A DNA stretch of 64,000 nucleotides. Origin: Deltaproteobacteria bacterium (GTDB lineage: Bacteria > Bdellovibrionota_C > UBA2361 > J135). Positions 54,001 through 62,299 of this stretch are shown one piece after another; positions within the stretch are counted from its first letter, which is position 1, and each line of letters opens with the position of its first letter. The stretch lies in contig JACKAH010000003.1 of NCBI GenBank assembly GCA_020635175.1, positions 1 to 64,000 of the forward strand. The letters run 5' to 3'. The translations under genes were made by a program, and so were the position numbers. The notes under the pieces are model-generated. The model did no database searches, was not told the origin of the DNA, and worked only from the letters and a program-made list of their open reading frames with translations.

Positions 54001-55223
54001 CTGAAGTTTTAGTAATCGATCCAAACGATCAACGTGAACGTGAGCGTCATCCACTAGTTTACGGTGCAAGACTAAGAGTGAAAGAGGGTGATGAAGTAAA
54101 CCCAAATCAGCTAATTGCTGAATGGGACCCATTTACGATTCCAATTCTTTCAGATATCGCTGGTCGTGTAGAGTGGCAAGATATCAACGAACTTACTATG
54201 GAAGAACGTACGGATGAACGTACAGGATTCGTAGAGCAAGAGATCGTTGAAGCTAAGGATAAGAGCTCTGATCTTAAACCTAGAATCGTTGTCCACGGAG
54301 ATAGTGGCCTGACTCGTGTCTACAACCTTCCAGTTGGTGTACGTGTATCAGTTGATCACAATGCAGATTTAGATGCTGGTGACATTATTGCTAAGCGTGA
54401 AAGAGCTACTACTAAGACTAAGGATATTACAGGTGGTCTGCCTAGGGTCGTTGAGCTTTTTGAAGCTCGTAAACCTAAGGATCCATCAGTTGTCGCAGAT
54501 GTTGATGGTGTAGTGAGCTTTGGAGAAGATTACCGTGGTAAGCGTAGAATTATCGTAACTCCTGAGTATGGTGATGAGACTGAGTACTTTGTACCAAAGA
54601 CTAAACACATTGCTGTACAGGAAGGTGATAATGTTAGAGCTGGTGAAGCATTAACTGATGGTGCTAGTAACCCTCATGACATCTTACGTATCCATGGAGT
54701 TAAAGCTCTTGCTGAGTTCTTAGTAAACGAAGTTCAAGAGATCTATAGATTGCAAGGTGTGCGTATCAACGATAAGCATATGGAGATTATAGTACGTCAG
54801 ATGTTAAGACGTGTAACTATCTCTGATGCAGGTGATACAGACTTCTTAGTAGGTGACCATGTATCTCGTTATATGGTTTATCAGGAAAATGAGAAGGTCG
54901 TAGCAGCTGGCGCTAAGCCAGCTTCTTATGAGCCTCTCTTGCTAGGTATTACTAAAGCAGCTTTAACTACAGATTCATTCATCTCTGCTGCGAGCTTCCA
55001 AGAAACTACCAAAGTTCTTACTGAAGCTGCTGTTAGTGGAAAGATTGATCACTTACGTGGCTTGAAAGAGAACGTAATTATGGGACGTCTAATCCCAGCG
55101 GGATCAGGAATTGATGAGTACAATCAACGTAGAGTTAAGATTGAGAGCGAAGAAGAACAGCCAGATGATACTCGGTTTAACATTGAGCAGTCATCGCTTG
55201 AGTCTTTAGCCGGCTTGCTCTAG
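51099..55223 (+). CDS. rpoC: RNA polymerase beta' subunit
   Basis: The 1374-residue beta' subunit contains the catalytic magnesium loop 'NADFDGDQMAVH', the N-terminal zinc site 'CNCGKYKRMRHRGVVCEKCG', the second zinc site 'CDAERGVCSLCYGRDLARGH', and the trigger-loop/bridge-helix region ('EPGTQLTMRTFHIGGAASGR'). It is typical in length and architecture. A strong intrinsic terminator lies 24 nt after the stop, so the operon ends here and does not continue into rpsL. Confidence 0.98.
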   Translation: MDDLFSLFEKPKNPLKFNALQVSIASPEKIRSWSFGEVLKPETINYRTFKTERDGLFCAKIFGPTKDYECNCGKYKRMRHRGVVCEKCGVEVIQSKVRRERMGHIELACPVAHIWFLKSLPSRIGTILDISLRDLEKVLYFENYIVTDPGDTEMEEGDLLTEKEYREARTEWGSKFEAGMGAETIRVMLERLELPKLHDVLLAELRDATSEAKKKKLIKRLKVIKSFLASDNRPEWMVLTVVPVIPPDLRPLVPLDGGRFATSDLNDLYRRVINRNNRLKRLMELGSPDIIIRNEKRMLQEAVDALFDNGRRGRTITGPNKRPLKSLSDMLKGKGGRFRQNLLGKRVDYSGRSVIVVGPELRLHQCGLPKKMALELFKPFIYNKLEERGYVTTIKSAKKMVEKGKPVVWDILDEVIKEHPVLLNRAPTLHRLGIQGFEPVLVEGKAIQLHPLVCTAFNADFDGDQMAVHVPLSVEAQVESRVLMMSTNNVLGPAHGKPIIVPSQDIVLGLYYMTRERPFAKGHDKIFSSPEEVRFAWDVGEVALQAQIKCRIGDEIHETTVGRILLYEALPKSLPFSRFNKLMRKKQISALIDEAFRVAGNKATVILADRLKDIGYKFATLAGVSIGMKDMVIPETKQQILEKAEAKAQEIDSQYQEGLITSGERYNKVIDIWSDVADQIADDMMNGLSSEEFTNQETGEVKRGPSFNSVYMMADSGARGSNQQIRQLAGMRGLMAKPDGSIIEQPIKANFREGLTVLQYFVSTHGARKGLADTALKTANSGYLTRRLVDVSQDVIVTEIDCGTADGIEVTAMTEGGEEIESLANRILGRVALEDIRDPITNDVLVERNREIDEEICEVITEAGLDRVTIRSALTCDAERGVCSLCYGRDLARGHMVNVGEAVGVIAAQSIGEPGTQLTMRTFHIGGAASGRAEQTSLEARFAGVVKYENARVVSRRDGSDVVMSRKAEVLVIDPNDQRERERHPLVYGARLRVKEGDEVNPNQLIAEWDPFTIPILSDIAGRVEWQDINELTMEERTDERTGFVEQEIVEAKDKSSDLKPRIVVHGDSGLTRVYNLPVGVRVSVDHNADLDAGDIIAKRERATTKTKDITGGLPRVVELFEARKPKDPSVVADVDGVVSFGEDYRGKRRIIVTPEYGDETEYFVPKTKHIAVQEGDNVRAGEALTDGASNPHDILRIHGVKALAEFLVNEVQEIYRLQGVRINDKHMEIIVRQMLRRVTISDAGDTDFLVGDHVSRYMVYQENEKVVAAGAKPASYEPLLLGITKAALTTDSFISAASFQETTKVLTEAAVSGKIDHLRGLKENVIMGRLIPAGSGIDEYNQRRVKIESEEEQPDDTRFNIEQSSLESLAGLL

Positions 55224-55246
55224 ATATCGTTAGATGTCTTTTAAGA

Positions 55247-55277
55247 GGCTGCTTTGAGAAATCAGAGCAGCCTTTTT
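55247..55277 (+). terminator. Terminator of the rpoBC operon
   Basis: A 7-bp stem GGCTGCT (55247-55253) / AGCAGCC (55266-55272) followed by TTTTT. Confidence 0.85.
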
Positions 55278-55401
55278 AGCATTTTTCATCATCTCTTATA
55301 TTTGTATCTGATTCATATGATACCAAGAGACCACATTTTTGAATAACTGTGTCAACAAGGGTCATTTTATCGAAAATATTTTGGGTAATTTGGGTTAGGG
55401 T

Positions 55402-55438
55402 GATCTTCGCATAGAGCTGTAGGCTCTTTGGGAAGATC
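55402..55438 (+). promoter_or_regulatory. Palindromic leader of the next gene
   Basis: A two-part stem: GATCTTC (55402-55408) / GAAGATC (55432-55438) outside and AGAGC (55413-55417) / GCTCT (55423-55427) inside. No T-run. It lies 56 nt before the start codon at 55495. Confidence 0.45.
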
Positions 55439-55494
55439 GATGTTACGTAATATAGGTTCTTCCCACACAGAAGCACCCCTCGATATCAAGCAAC

Positions 55495-56232
55495 ATGAAG
55501 TTTCAAGACTCGCTCCGTCAAGCGTTCAACTTCCTGCGTCCTGTGGTCTTTGGTTTGACCGTCGCCACCTTGGTTCTCTGTCTAGGATACCTGCTCCGTC
55601 CTGCTGGAGTAGTGATTCCCAACGGCTCGCTCGGACTCTTCTTTTCCAAGGAGGGGCTCGAGTTCGTAGCTCCTGGTGTCCACAATAGGTACTGCTTCGA
55701 CAAACATCCAGGTAGGATGAGGATCTGCAAACTAGGTCCTCAGACAGTATCTTTCCAGACCTTAGTCAGTAATAGGCAAGATGATCAAGATCTGTATGCA
55801 CACGGGACACTAACATTTCAGCTTACAGAGCAAGAGTTGCGTCGATACTACTTCACCAATACCGAATCGATTGGTAAGTCTTTGAAGCAGTTTCTCGACG
55901 AGCAGCTTCCGATCCTCTTCAGCGAGCTAGGTGAGGATTCGAGTAAGTTCTCACTTGGAGCAAGTAAAGCTGTGGCTAGACATTTCGAGACGCAGATGGG
56001 CCTCAACAGCTCTCTGATTCTTGAGGTTGATGAGGTGGTGAGCCTGGGGTCCCTCTCATCCCCTGGCTTCGAGCTCACACACACTCAGCCTGCAGTCTTT
56101 AGTCGAGATACTGTCTCTGAGGCATTCTGGTCGCTACTAATAGCATTCAGTTTGCTGAGCCCAGTCTTCGTTCTGTGTGGCATACGATTGCTCGACCTCA
56201 TTCTAGACATTCCAGTGATGTTTACGAAATGA
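55495..56232 (+). CDS. Two-TM protein with possible SPFH-like domain
   Basis: A 245-residue protein with a transmembrane helix at about 17-39 ('VVFGLTVATLVLCLGYLL'), a soluble domain and a second helix near 208-235. The stretch 'VVIPNGSLGLFFSKEGLEFV' and 'APGVHNRYCFDKHP', followed by 'HGTLTFQLTEQELRRYY', recalls the start of SPFH/band 7 domains, but the match is weak. No clear Shine-Dalgarno precedes the ATG. Codons end in C or G more often than in rpoC or rpsL. It opens the insertion between rpoC and rpsL. Confidence 0.6.
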   Translation: MKFQDSLRQAFNFLRPVVFGLTVATLVLCLGYLLRPAGVVIPNGSLGLFFSKEGLEFVAPGVHNRYCFDKHPGRMRICKLGPQTVSFQTLVSNRQDDQDLYAHGTLTFQLTEQELRRYYFTNTESIGKSLKQFLDEQLPILFSELGEDSSKFSLGASKAVARHFETQMGLNSSLILEVDEVVSLGSLSSPGFELTHTQPAVFSRDTVSEAFWSLLIAFSLLSPVFVLCGIRLLDLILDIPVMFTK

Positions 56233-56296
56233 GTCCGAAAGCTCTAGGAGGTGCTCATCCGCCTTGTAACGAGCATGAATCGCTGTGTCTGTATGA

Positions 56297-56350
56297 AGAA
56301 CCCCCTTGTTGTCCTCTCATTGGAGGCACAAGGGGGTTATCTTTCTCTGG
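56297..56350 (+). terminator. Terminator after the two-TM protein gene
   Basis: A perfect 11-bp stem AACCCCCTTGT (56299-56309) / ACAAGGGGGTT (56328-56338) with an inner CCTC/GAGG, followed by a T-rich but interrupted tail. The rest of the 56233-56793 gap shows only the palindromic leader at 56690-56723. Confidence 0.7.
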
Positions 56351-56689
56351 TTTTTCTGGGGTTGTTGCGTGCCATCGAGTTCCTTCAAAAAATCTACTCC
56401 AATTCAGGGCTTTTGCTTTCTGTCTCTGCAGATGCAGAAATACGCTTTTAAACTCCTGAGTAGGAAGGAATCATCTGCCTGTCCTTTCGAGCCGAGCGTT
56501 AGCAAAGGCGACATAGTCTCTACTGCGTCAGCTCTAGATTTTAAAACTTATAATAATGCACTTTTCTGAGATAAAAATCTCAATCTATCTAAGAAAGTTT
56601 CACTGGCGATAAATCTTTTGATTAAAAATTCTGAAAGTGTACCCTACACATTGATTTCCATATATACGGCTAGAGTAGAGGAAGACTAG

Positions 56690-56723
56690 GCTTAGTCAGC
56701 AGAATTATATCTGCCGACTAAGC
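56690..56723 (+). promoter_or_regulatory. Palindromic leader of the Cna-B/CarboxypepD-like lipoprotein gene
   Basis: A stem of GCTTAGTC (56690-56697) / GACTAAGC (56716-56723) and GCAG (56699-56702) / CTGC (56711-56714) with an A-C mismatch between them and an 8-nt loop. No T-run. It ends 70 nt before the ATG. A smaller hairpin AGAAGC-GTCCT-GCTTCT follows near 56760. Confidence 0.45.
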
Positions 56724-56793
56724 TAGACAAAGCTTAGGTTCTAGATCTTACATCTGAAAGAAGCGTCCTGCTTCTCAAACGTGGAGAGTCCCG

Positions 56794-58551
56794 ATGAAGA
56801 ACCGCCGTGCGCTCGTTCTGGCCACTTCGATCTTCCTGCTTCTTTGCCTTGTTACTTGCGTGAGCCTCTTCTCGAGCAACGACGACATGTCCTTGCAGAA
56901 AATGGAGAATGATCTTTCACAAAAGGTAGAGGTGTTGCGGAATCGGGAAGAATCTCAGGCAGAGCCTTTCTCGACGGACTTCAGCTCGCATGCGATCTCT
57001 GTTGAGCTAAGCCCCTATGGGCACATCTCAATTCAGTTTCGTGATGAGATGAAAGGGCAGCCAGTAAGTGGCGTTGGGGTGAAGCTCACGGATGAAATGC
57101 TGAACCCAATAACGCGTGCAGTTTTGAGTGACGATCAAGGTTGCGTGGGCTTTAAAGGGGTATACCCTGGAAGCTATCGCTGGCAGGTCGTAACTGAACA
57201 GATGTTAACCCTGAGCCCCGAGCCTGAACCTCTCTTTGAATCGGAGGCGACGCACTCAGGGCAGGGTGTGCTCTGGAAGAGCAAGCCTGACTATATGCAG
57301 ACAGCGACCTATTCAGGCACATTTGAGGTCAAAGCAGGTGGACGATACGATTTCGAATCGATCGTCTACACGGAATCTGCGATCTCCGGCGAACTGCCGC
57401 AGCCCATGCAGGGTGTGAAGCAGGTCTGGAATCAGGTTGCAATTGCTCGTAGTGAGAGCTTTGATGCTGTGACTGGAAGTCCAGGTCATCAGAGGATCTT
57501 CGAGCGCGGCATAAGTACTGGCTACTTTGAGGATGGAAGATTTCACTTCAAAGGGCTTGAGCCTGGAGAGTACTTCATTCGGGCCTGGTGGCATGTCAGT
57601 GATGACCAGATCTGTGTTGCTCGATACCAAGTTGAGCTGCGCGGATTCGAACATCGTCAACTGGGAATTCTGCAACCGGGGGTCTACTCCGATCAAGGAT
57701 CTTTTAACTGTGCTGCCTCTCTCAGTTTAGAGCTGCGGATCCCAGAGGAAGCGCTTCTAGAACCAGACGACGGATGCAGTGTTTTGCTAAATGCTGTGCT
57801 CGCCAAGGACGGAAGGGCGCTAGAGCTCGGTTCTTTGAAAGTGGCTCATCTGATGACATCGAGGAACCATTTTCTGATCAAACCTAACAGGCCGATTATG
57901 ATCTTTGGATTGCCATCGGTCTATTACACTGTGAGCGTTACGAGTCAGATTGCAACGAAGCCAGGCGTGAATGTTGAGCTCAAAAAACCTAAGGAATTTC
58001 CGCAGGTAGATCTCCACAGTTACAACAATCAAGTTACTGTGATCGAGTATCAGCTACCACCTAAGAGGGTGATTGTAAAAATTCTCTTCAGCGGTAGCGT
58101 ACTCGGTTCTCAACTACACTATGTCATCTGCGCAGGCCGAGAGGTAATCGCCAATGATGTTGGTGTTGTTGGATCTCGCGAAGAGGTTCCTCTTGTTTTG
58201 GGAGAGCGCTACCAAGTAGTTGCATTCTCTGACAAGGAAGCTCATGTGTCGGAGTTTACTGCTGAGGATGAGTTCGTCTCGTTGAGTATGATCACTCAGG
58301 CAGAACTGACAGGGCGGATCGTCAAACCTGATGGAACTCCGCTACGAAACGCCGAGATCGGTATAAGACCAGCTCTCTTTGAGGGCATTAACCCATATAC
58401 GATACGCACAGATCAGGAGGGAAAGTTCGCTCTTAAAGGTCTGGCTCCTGGAATCGAGTTGAAAAGCGACTTTCTAAAGGGTGAGATTTACCCTGCAGAA
58501 GGAAAACGCCTTGTTCTGAACAATCGAGGTGTTCGCTTCTTGGCTCAGTGA
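56794..58551 (+). CDS. Lipoprotein with carboxypeptidase-regulatory-like beta domains
   Basis: The 585-residue protein has a lipoprotein signal (MKNRRALVLATSIFLLLCLVTC). A first regulatory-like beta sandwich lies at about 70-130 ('GQPVSGVGVKLTDEML', 'SDDQGCVGFKGVYPGSYRWQ') and a last one near 500-570 ('LTGRIVKPDGTPLRNAEIGI', 'RTDQEGKFALKGLAPGIELK'), the CarboxypepD_reg/Cna-B type of fold. The middle part holds further beta-rich segments that are not recognised. GGAG 8 nt before the ATG serves as ribosome-binding site. Composition is richer in G+C than the flanking ribosomal genes. A surface or envelope role is likely. Confidence 0.7.
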   Translation: MKNRRALVLATSIFLLLCLVTCVSLFSSNDDMSLQKMENDLSQKVEVLRNREESQAEPFSTDFSSHAISVELSPYGHISIQFRDEMKGQPVSGVGVKLTDEMLNPITRAVLSDDQGCVGFKGVYPGSYRWQVVTEQMLTLSPEPEPLFESEATHSGQGVLWKSKPDYMQTATYSGTFEVKAGGRYDFESIVYTESAISGELPQPMQGVKQVWNQVAIARSESFDAVTGSPGHQRIFERGISTGYFEDGRFHFKGLEPGEYFIRAWWHVSDDQICVARYQVELRGFEHRQLGILQPGVYSDQGSFNCAASLSLELRIPEEALLEPDDGCSVLLNAVLAKDGRALELGSLKVAHLMTSRNHFLIKPNRPIMIFGLPSVYYTVSVTSQIATKPGVNVELKKPKEFPQVDLHSYNNQVTVIEYQLPPKRVIVKILFSGSVLGSQLHYVICAGREVIANDVGVVGSREEVPLVLGERYQVVAFSDKEAHVSEFTAEDEFVSLSMITQAELTGRIVKPDGTPLRNAEIGIRPALFEGINPYTIRTDQEGKFALKGLAPGIELKSDFLKGEIYPAEGKRLVLNNRGVRFLAQ

Positions 58552-58620
58552 AGCGGTGGCAGTGTGAATCAAGAGGCGCTCACCTGCCGAAGATGTAGCC
58601 TCTGTAGTTTGGAGAAGATG

Positions 58621-59511
58621 ATGCGTTGTGCACTTTTTGCTGTGCTCTGCCTGGTGTTGCTTTCGGCAACGGCAGAGGCGGCCTGGCTTACCCAGGTCGA
58701 CCCTTTCACGGTCACGACCAAGCCCGCGCTGATCAACGGCCAAGGCTCCGGTTCGCTCACGATCGGTCCTGGTTTCGTGCTCGGCATGATCGAGGTCTAT
58801 GATCTGAAAGTCTCGACCTCGAGCTACGGGCAGGTCTTCGGAACCGGACGTCAGATGGCAACCGACACTCACTACGCTCTGAGTACGGACAGTGCTGTCG
58901 GTGAAGCTGAGCTTCAGAAGTCTGCGCGTGCAAACGGCAAGGTCAAGAACCGAAAGCACGAAACGCTCGCGCGCGCTTCTGGCCACGGTTTGGCGAAACA
59001 CACCTTCGACGGCGCCGGGACTTCTCTGCTGGACACCCTGAAGAGTACCCACATCAAGTCGGATCAGAACATTCCGCTTCCGCCTGTGACTCTTCCGGTC
59101 GGAGGAAGCGGCGCTCAGATCAGCATTTCGGTGCCGACGGCGACGATCGGAACGGGGGAGTTGGAAGAGAACAAGTTGCCGCTCACTGAAACTCCTTTCA
59201 AATGTCCGGTAACGGTGGTCGAACGTTTCACCGAGGGCGAAGGCGAGATGGTCGTTTTCGCGAACCACACTCTTGGTGGGGATATCGACGCGGGGTTGAC
59301 GCTGCTCGCACGTGCGGCGTCATCGGTGGTTGCGGGTGCGATCGCTCAGATCGGGCAGATCATCGTCAACATCAACCAGGGCATCTCGCCAGGCGCAGGA
59401 CTTCCTTCGCCGCCTCCGGTCATTCCTGTCGCTGCACCGAAAGCTGAAGCCAACATCTGGTGTTACGGAGCGATCGCTGAACACCTGCTGGATCATCCCA
59501 TCTGCCCCTAG
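58621..59511 (+). CDS. Secreted protein of unknown function, G+C-rich gene
   Basis: The ATG at 58621, 6 nt after GGAG, starts a clean signal peptide (MRCALFAVLCLVLLSATAEA-A); an in-frame GTG farther upstream is less likely. The mature part of about 275 residues has a Gly/Thr/Ser/Val-rich region ('VGGSGAQISISVPTATIGTG') and a Pro-rich segment near the C-terminus ('GLPSPPPVIPVAAP'), with two late cysteines. No family is recognised. Of all genes here it has the most strongly G/C-ending codons (CTG, GGC, ACC, GCG), unlike its surroundings, which suggests foreign origin. A perfect terminator follows. Confidence 0.65.
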   Translation: MRCALFAVLCLVLLSATAEAAWLTQVDPFTVTTKPALINGQGSGSLTIGPGFVLGMIEVYDLKVSTSSYGQVFGTGRQMATDTHYALSTDSAVGEAELQKSARANGKVKNRKHETLARASGHGLAKHTFDGAGTSLLDTLKSTHIKSDQNIPLPPVTLPVGGSGAQISISVPTATIGTGELEENKLPLTETPFKCPVTVVERFTEGEGEMVVFANHTLGGDIDAGLTLLARAASSVVAGAIAQIGQIIVNINQGISPGAGLPSPPPVIPVAAPKAEANIWCYGAIAEHLLDHPICP

Positions 59512-59535
59512 GGATCTCCACTGCATCTAGGTTGC

Positions 59536-59574
59536 AAAAGTGGCCGAGAACTTAACTGTGCTCGGCCACTTTTT
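59536..59574. terminator. Bidirectional intrinsic terminator
   Basis: A perfect 13-bp stem AAAAGTGGCCGAG (59536-59548) / CTCGGCCACTTTT (59561-59573) with A- and T-runs on both sides. It can stop transcription from the secreted-protein gene on the plus strand and from the small ORF on the minus strand. Confidence 0.85.
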
Positions 59575-59602
59575 AGATGTTCTTGCAATGTCTAGCTTGC
59601 TC

Positions 59603-59812
59603 TTACAGATTGACGGCTGTATGTAAAACTGCACCAGCTGTATTCATATCTGAGCCTTTGTCACTGTTTGAGGTGTTATTGAGCGCATTGAACATGTTAG
59701 ATGCCATTCCTATATCTCCAACAACTTTATTAATTTGTTCAAGAGAGTGTTTCCTGTTTCTTTCCCCTGCTAATGGTTCCCATTTAAAAAAGCTTAAAAT
59801 TATCACTGGCAT
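59603..59812 (-). CDS. Possible small protein, 69 residues
   Basis: A minus-strand frame that ends 30 nt before the bidirectional terminator. The product has protein-like composition ('LEQINKVVGDIGMASNMFNA', 'SDKGSDMNTAGAVLHTAVNL'). The frame is open upstream of the ATG into the antisense of the neighbouring peptidase gene, and no Shine-Dalgarno is seen, so it may be the tail of a degraded gene. Function is unknown. Apart from this and the terminator, the 59512-59866 gap shows nothing. Confidence 0.35.
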   Translation of the reverse strand: MPVIILSFFKWEPLAGERNRKHSLEQINKVVGDIGMASNMFNALNNTSNSDKGSDMNTAGAVLHTAVNL

Positions 59813-59866
59813 AGGAATTGCTTTTTGTCCTAAGTCATAGTTTTTTGGGTATATTTGGGGGTTGTC

Positions 59867-61360
59867 ATGCGGTTGTTCTTTTCTGCCTTTCTCTATCTAT
59901 TATTAATTTCCACAATTTCATTTGCTCAAACTGGTAATCCAGCAATTACAGGACCTAGTGTTGTAAACTTTGCTGGAATGAGTGCGCCCAAGGTAATACT
60001 AACAGGGCAAAACTTCAGTCCAGCAGTAAGGCTCTATGCAAAAGGAATGGCCGATTCAGATCCTGTTTTTGAGGTTCCGTATAAATTTGTTGATAATACG
60101 AAGCTAGAAATTAACTTACCTCAGGCCATAATTTGGAAATTTGTAATCGCTGCAATTACTCTTAATCCACCGGCAGTATCAAATATCTTTCAGATAGAGT
60201 TAAAAAATCCACCACAAGATGTCTTAGGTCAGGACTGTCACGCTATTAAATTCAATGGATCGTTTGATAACTCAGTTAATATGATCTTTGTTCCATCAGG
60301 TTTTAATGGGGATATGGCCTCTTTTGAAGCAAATGTTTTAAAAATAGTTGATAAATTTAAAAAAGACACAGTCTTTGATTACGATAAGATTAGTCAACTG
60401 AATGTGCTCTATTCTACTCAGGAGAGTACTACCGCGAATAGTTATTGTAATTTTGGATCAGGCGCATTTAGTCATTTGCTGACGTGTAACAATTTTATCG
60501 GCTATGAATCCGCAATCGCATGTAATACCTACAATCGCCAAGTCGTAATTGTGCACAATAGTACTCAATACGGTGGTTCAGGTGGTAATACCGCAGTTAC
60601 ATCAATCAATTCTCAATCTGCAGATATCGCGCGACATGAAATAGGACATTCTCTTTTTGATCTTAGGGATGAGTACACCTATTACGATTCAGCCGTTGGT
60701 AAAAATTGTGGCACGAATACATGTAGCGGCTGGAACGACATGATTGCTGATGGAACCATGGGAGTAGGGTGTAACTCAGGAAAATGTAAGAGCGGTGCCT
60801 ATTTTACAGGCTCAACTAGTTCAGTCATGACAACAATCACTCATACGTTTAAGGAAGTGAATGAAAGATATGCATGCTGTGCATACGAAGCAAAAACAGG
60901 TTCATTTCCTGATTATTGTAGTAAGTTTCATAAAGGAAATTTAGCTAACCTTTATGCTTACTGTCATACTGGGATGATTGCAGATAATGCGCTCTCAGCG
61001 CCACCTGCGCCAATCAGACCAAGAGTAAAAGATCCCGTTAGAATTTTGTTACTGAAAAATCCAAAGAGTAAGAGTTGGGAGGTTCGTTCGGTAGAGTACT
61101 TAAGACCAGGTAGTTACAAACTAACAAAATCTGAAGAGCTCGCTCCTTTAGAGGGTAGAATAGATGTGAGAATCGGAGACCAAGAACTCGTCTTTAGCGC
61201 CTCTCAGTCATATGAAATACCGCCAAGCTTAGATTCAGCTGAAAGAACACCAATGGGATACGCAACGGTAGGGGAACGCAACGAGATTGAGCTTATTGTG
61301 AGCGCTAAGGGGCTTAATGAAGCTCAGCTCAGAAAGAGTGTCTCGGTTGAGGTTAACTAG
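59867..61360 (+). CDS. Secreted peptidase of the M64 (IgA peptidase) type
   Basis: The ATG at 59867, after GGGGG, gives a signal peptide (MRLFFSAFLYLLLISTISFA-Q). An IPT/TIG-like N-terminal part ('APKVILTGQNFSPAVRLYAK') precedes the peptidase domain, which opens with 'NMIFVPSGFNGDMASFEANV' and has the zinc motif His257-Glu258-x-x-His261 followed by acidic residues in 'RHEIGHSLFDLRDEY', as in M64 metallopeptidases. Ten or more Cys, including 'YACCAYE', suggest disulfides. The C-terminal part is beta-rich and not recognised. A/T-rich codons match the core genome, unlike the neighbouring G+C-rich genes. Confidence 0.85.
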   Translation: MRLFFSAFLYLLLISTISFAQTGNPAITGPSVVNFAGMSAPKVILTGQNFSPAVRLYAKGMADSDPVFEVPYKFVDNTKLEINLPQAIIWKFVIAAITLNPPAVSNIFQIELKNPPQDVLGQDCHAIKFNGSFDNSVNMIFVPSGFNGDMASFEANVLKIVDKFKKDTVFDYDKISQLNVLYSTQESTTANSYCNFGSGAFSHLLTCNNFIGYESAIACNTYNRQVVIVHNSTQYGGSGGNTAVTSINSQSADIARHEIGHSLFDLRDEYTYYDSAVGKNCGTNTCSGWNDMIADGTMGVGCNSGKCKSGAYFTGSTSSVMTTITHTFKEVNERYACCAYEAKTGSFPDYCSKFHKGNLANLYAYCHTGMIADNALSAPPAPIRPRVKDPVRILLLKNPKSKSWEVRSVEYLRPGSYKLTKSEELAPLEGRIDVRIGDQELVFSASQSYEIPPSLDSAERTPMGYATVGERNEIELIVSAKGLNEAQLRKSVSVEVN

Positions 61361-61486
61361 CTGAATGTATTATAGAAATCGCAGGCTTTCGTGACCTAGC
61401 TTAGGTTTCCTTGCTGGGACACAGCCTTCAGTAGCTAAGTTATCAAAATGCTGGCACAAAGCAGACCTTTTTCTAGCTTGACATCA

Positions 61487-61516
61487 TTGACTTTTCAGTA
61501 ATTTACGTGATATCAA
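61487..61516 (+). promoter_or_regulatory. Probable promoter of rpsL-rpsG-fusA
   Basis: TTGACT (61487-61492), an 18-nt spacer and TATCAA (61511-61516). A second TTGACA lies at 61478-61483 without a good -10. The leader to rpsL would be about 380 nt, long for this operon, and holds hairpins TCCCTGG/CCAGGGA near 61530 and CAGCGCTGCA/TGCAGTGTTG at 61833-61856. The short minus-strand frame in the 61361-61901 gap is not convincing. Confidence 0.4.
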
Positions 61517-61901
61517 TGCACCTCCCTGGAGGTTCCAGGGAAAAGAATAGCCACAACTTTCGGGCACTTATCTTACTTTTAAACAGGTAAGCAGTGCTTA
61601 AAGGGTGGTGTATGCATGTTTGTTGGATAGTTCAATTTTTTTAGATTGTTCTCTTACAAAGATGCAACTGCGGCACGAGGAGATGCAAGGCATTTGTCCT
61701 AGGAAAAGCAACATCTCCGACGTTTGAAGATTTTCAAACATAAGTGACGTAGTAAACGAGCCAATTAAATGTTGATTCATGCGAGTCTCATAGCTCAAAC
61801 CTAGGAAATTTAGATTTTTTATTTATGCTTAGCAGCGCTGCAGTAATGCAGTGTTGAAAAATGTACAGCACTTTGTGTGCAGTTAATGAGGAGCAGGCTG
61901 T

Positions 61902-62273
61902 ATGCCAACTATTAACCAATTAGTAAAAAGCCGACGCAAGAAGAGATTAAAGCCTACTAAAGTGCCAGCACTTAAGAGCTGTCCACAGAAGAGAGGCGTA
62001 TGTACGCGTGTATATACACAGACACCTAAGAAACCTAACTCAGCTTTGAGAAAGGTTGCACGTGTTCGTTTGACCACAGGTGCTGAAGTTACAAGCTATA
62101 TCCCAGGTGAAGGACACAACTTGCAGGAGCACTCAGTTGTATTGATTGAGGGTGGAAGGGTTAAAGACCTTCCTGGTGTTCGTTACCACATCATCAGAGG
62201 CAAGCTTGAAACTCATGGCGTTAATGACCGTAAAAAGAGCCGCTCAAGATACGGTACTAAGCGTCCAAAATAA
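61902..62273 (+). CDS. rpsL: Ribosomal protein uS12
   Basis: A 123-residue S12 of the decoding centre. 'PTINQLVKSRRKKR', 'CPQKRGVCTRVYTQTPKKPN' and 'SALRKVARVRLTTGAEVTSY' are invariant; the lysine of 'TPKKPNS' that determines streptomycin sensitivity is the wild-type residue. GAGGAG lies about 10 nt upstream. It is the first gene of the str operon. Confidence 0.98.
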   Translation: MPTINQLVKSRRKKRLKPTKVPALKSCPQKRGVCTRVYTQTPKKPNSALRKVARVRLTTGAEVTSYIPGEGHNLQEHSVVLIEGGRVKDLPGVRYHIIRGKLETHGVNDRKKSRSRYGTKRPK

Positions 62274-62299
62274 GTTTTTAAATAGAGAAGATTAAGACT

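Noticed and set aside
56251..56569. Several overlapping plus-strand ORFs after the two-TM gene
   Set aside because: They run through the terminator hairpin and have improbable composition.
61598..61798. 66-codon minus-strand ORF in the rpsL leader
   Set aside because: No ribosome-binding site, and it is antisense to the long leader of the str operon; no recognisable pattern.
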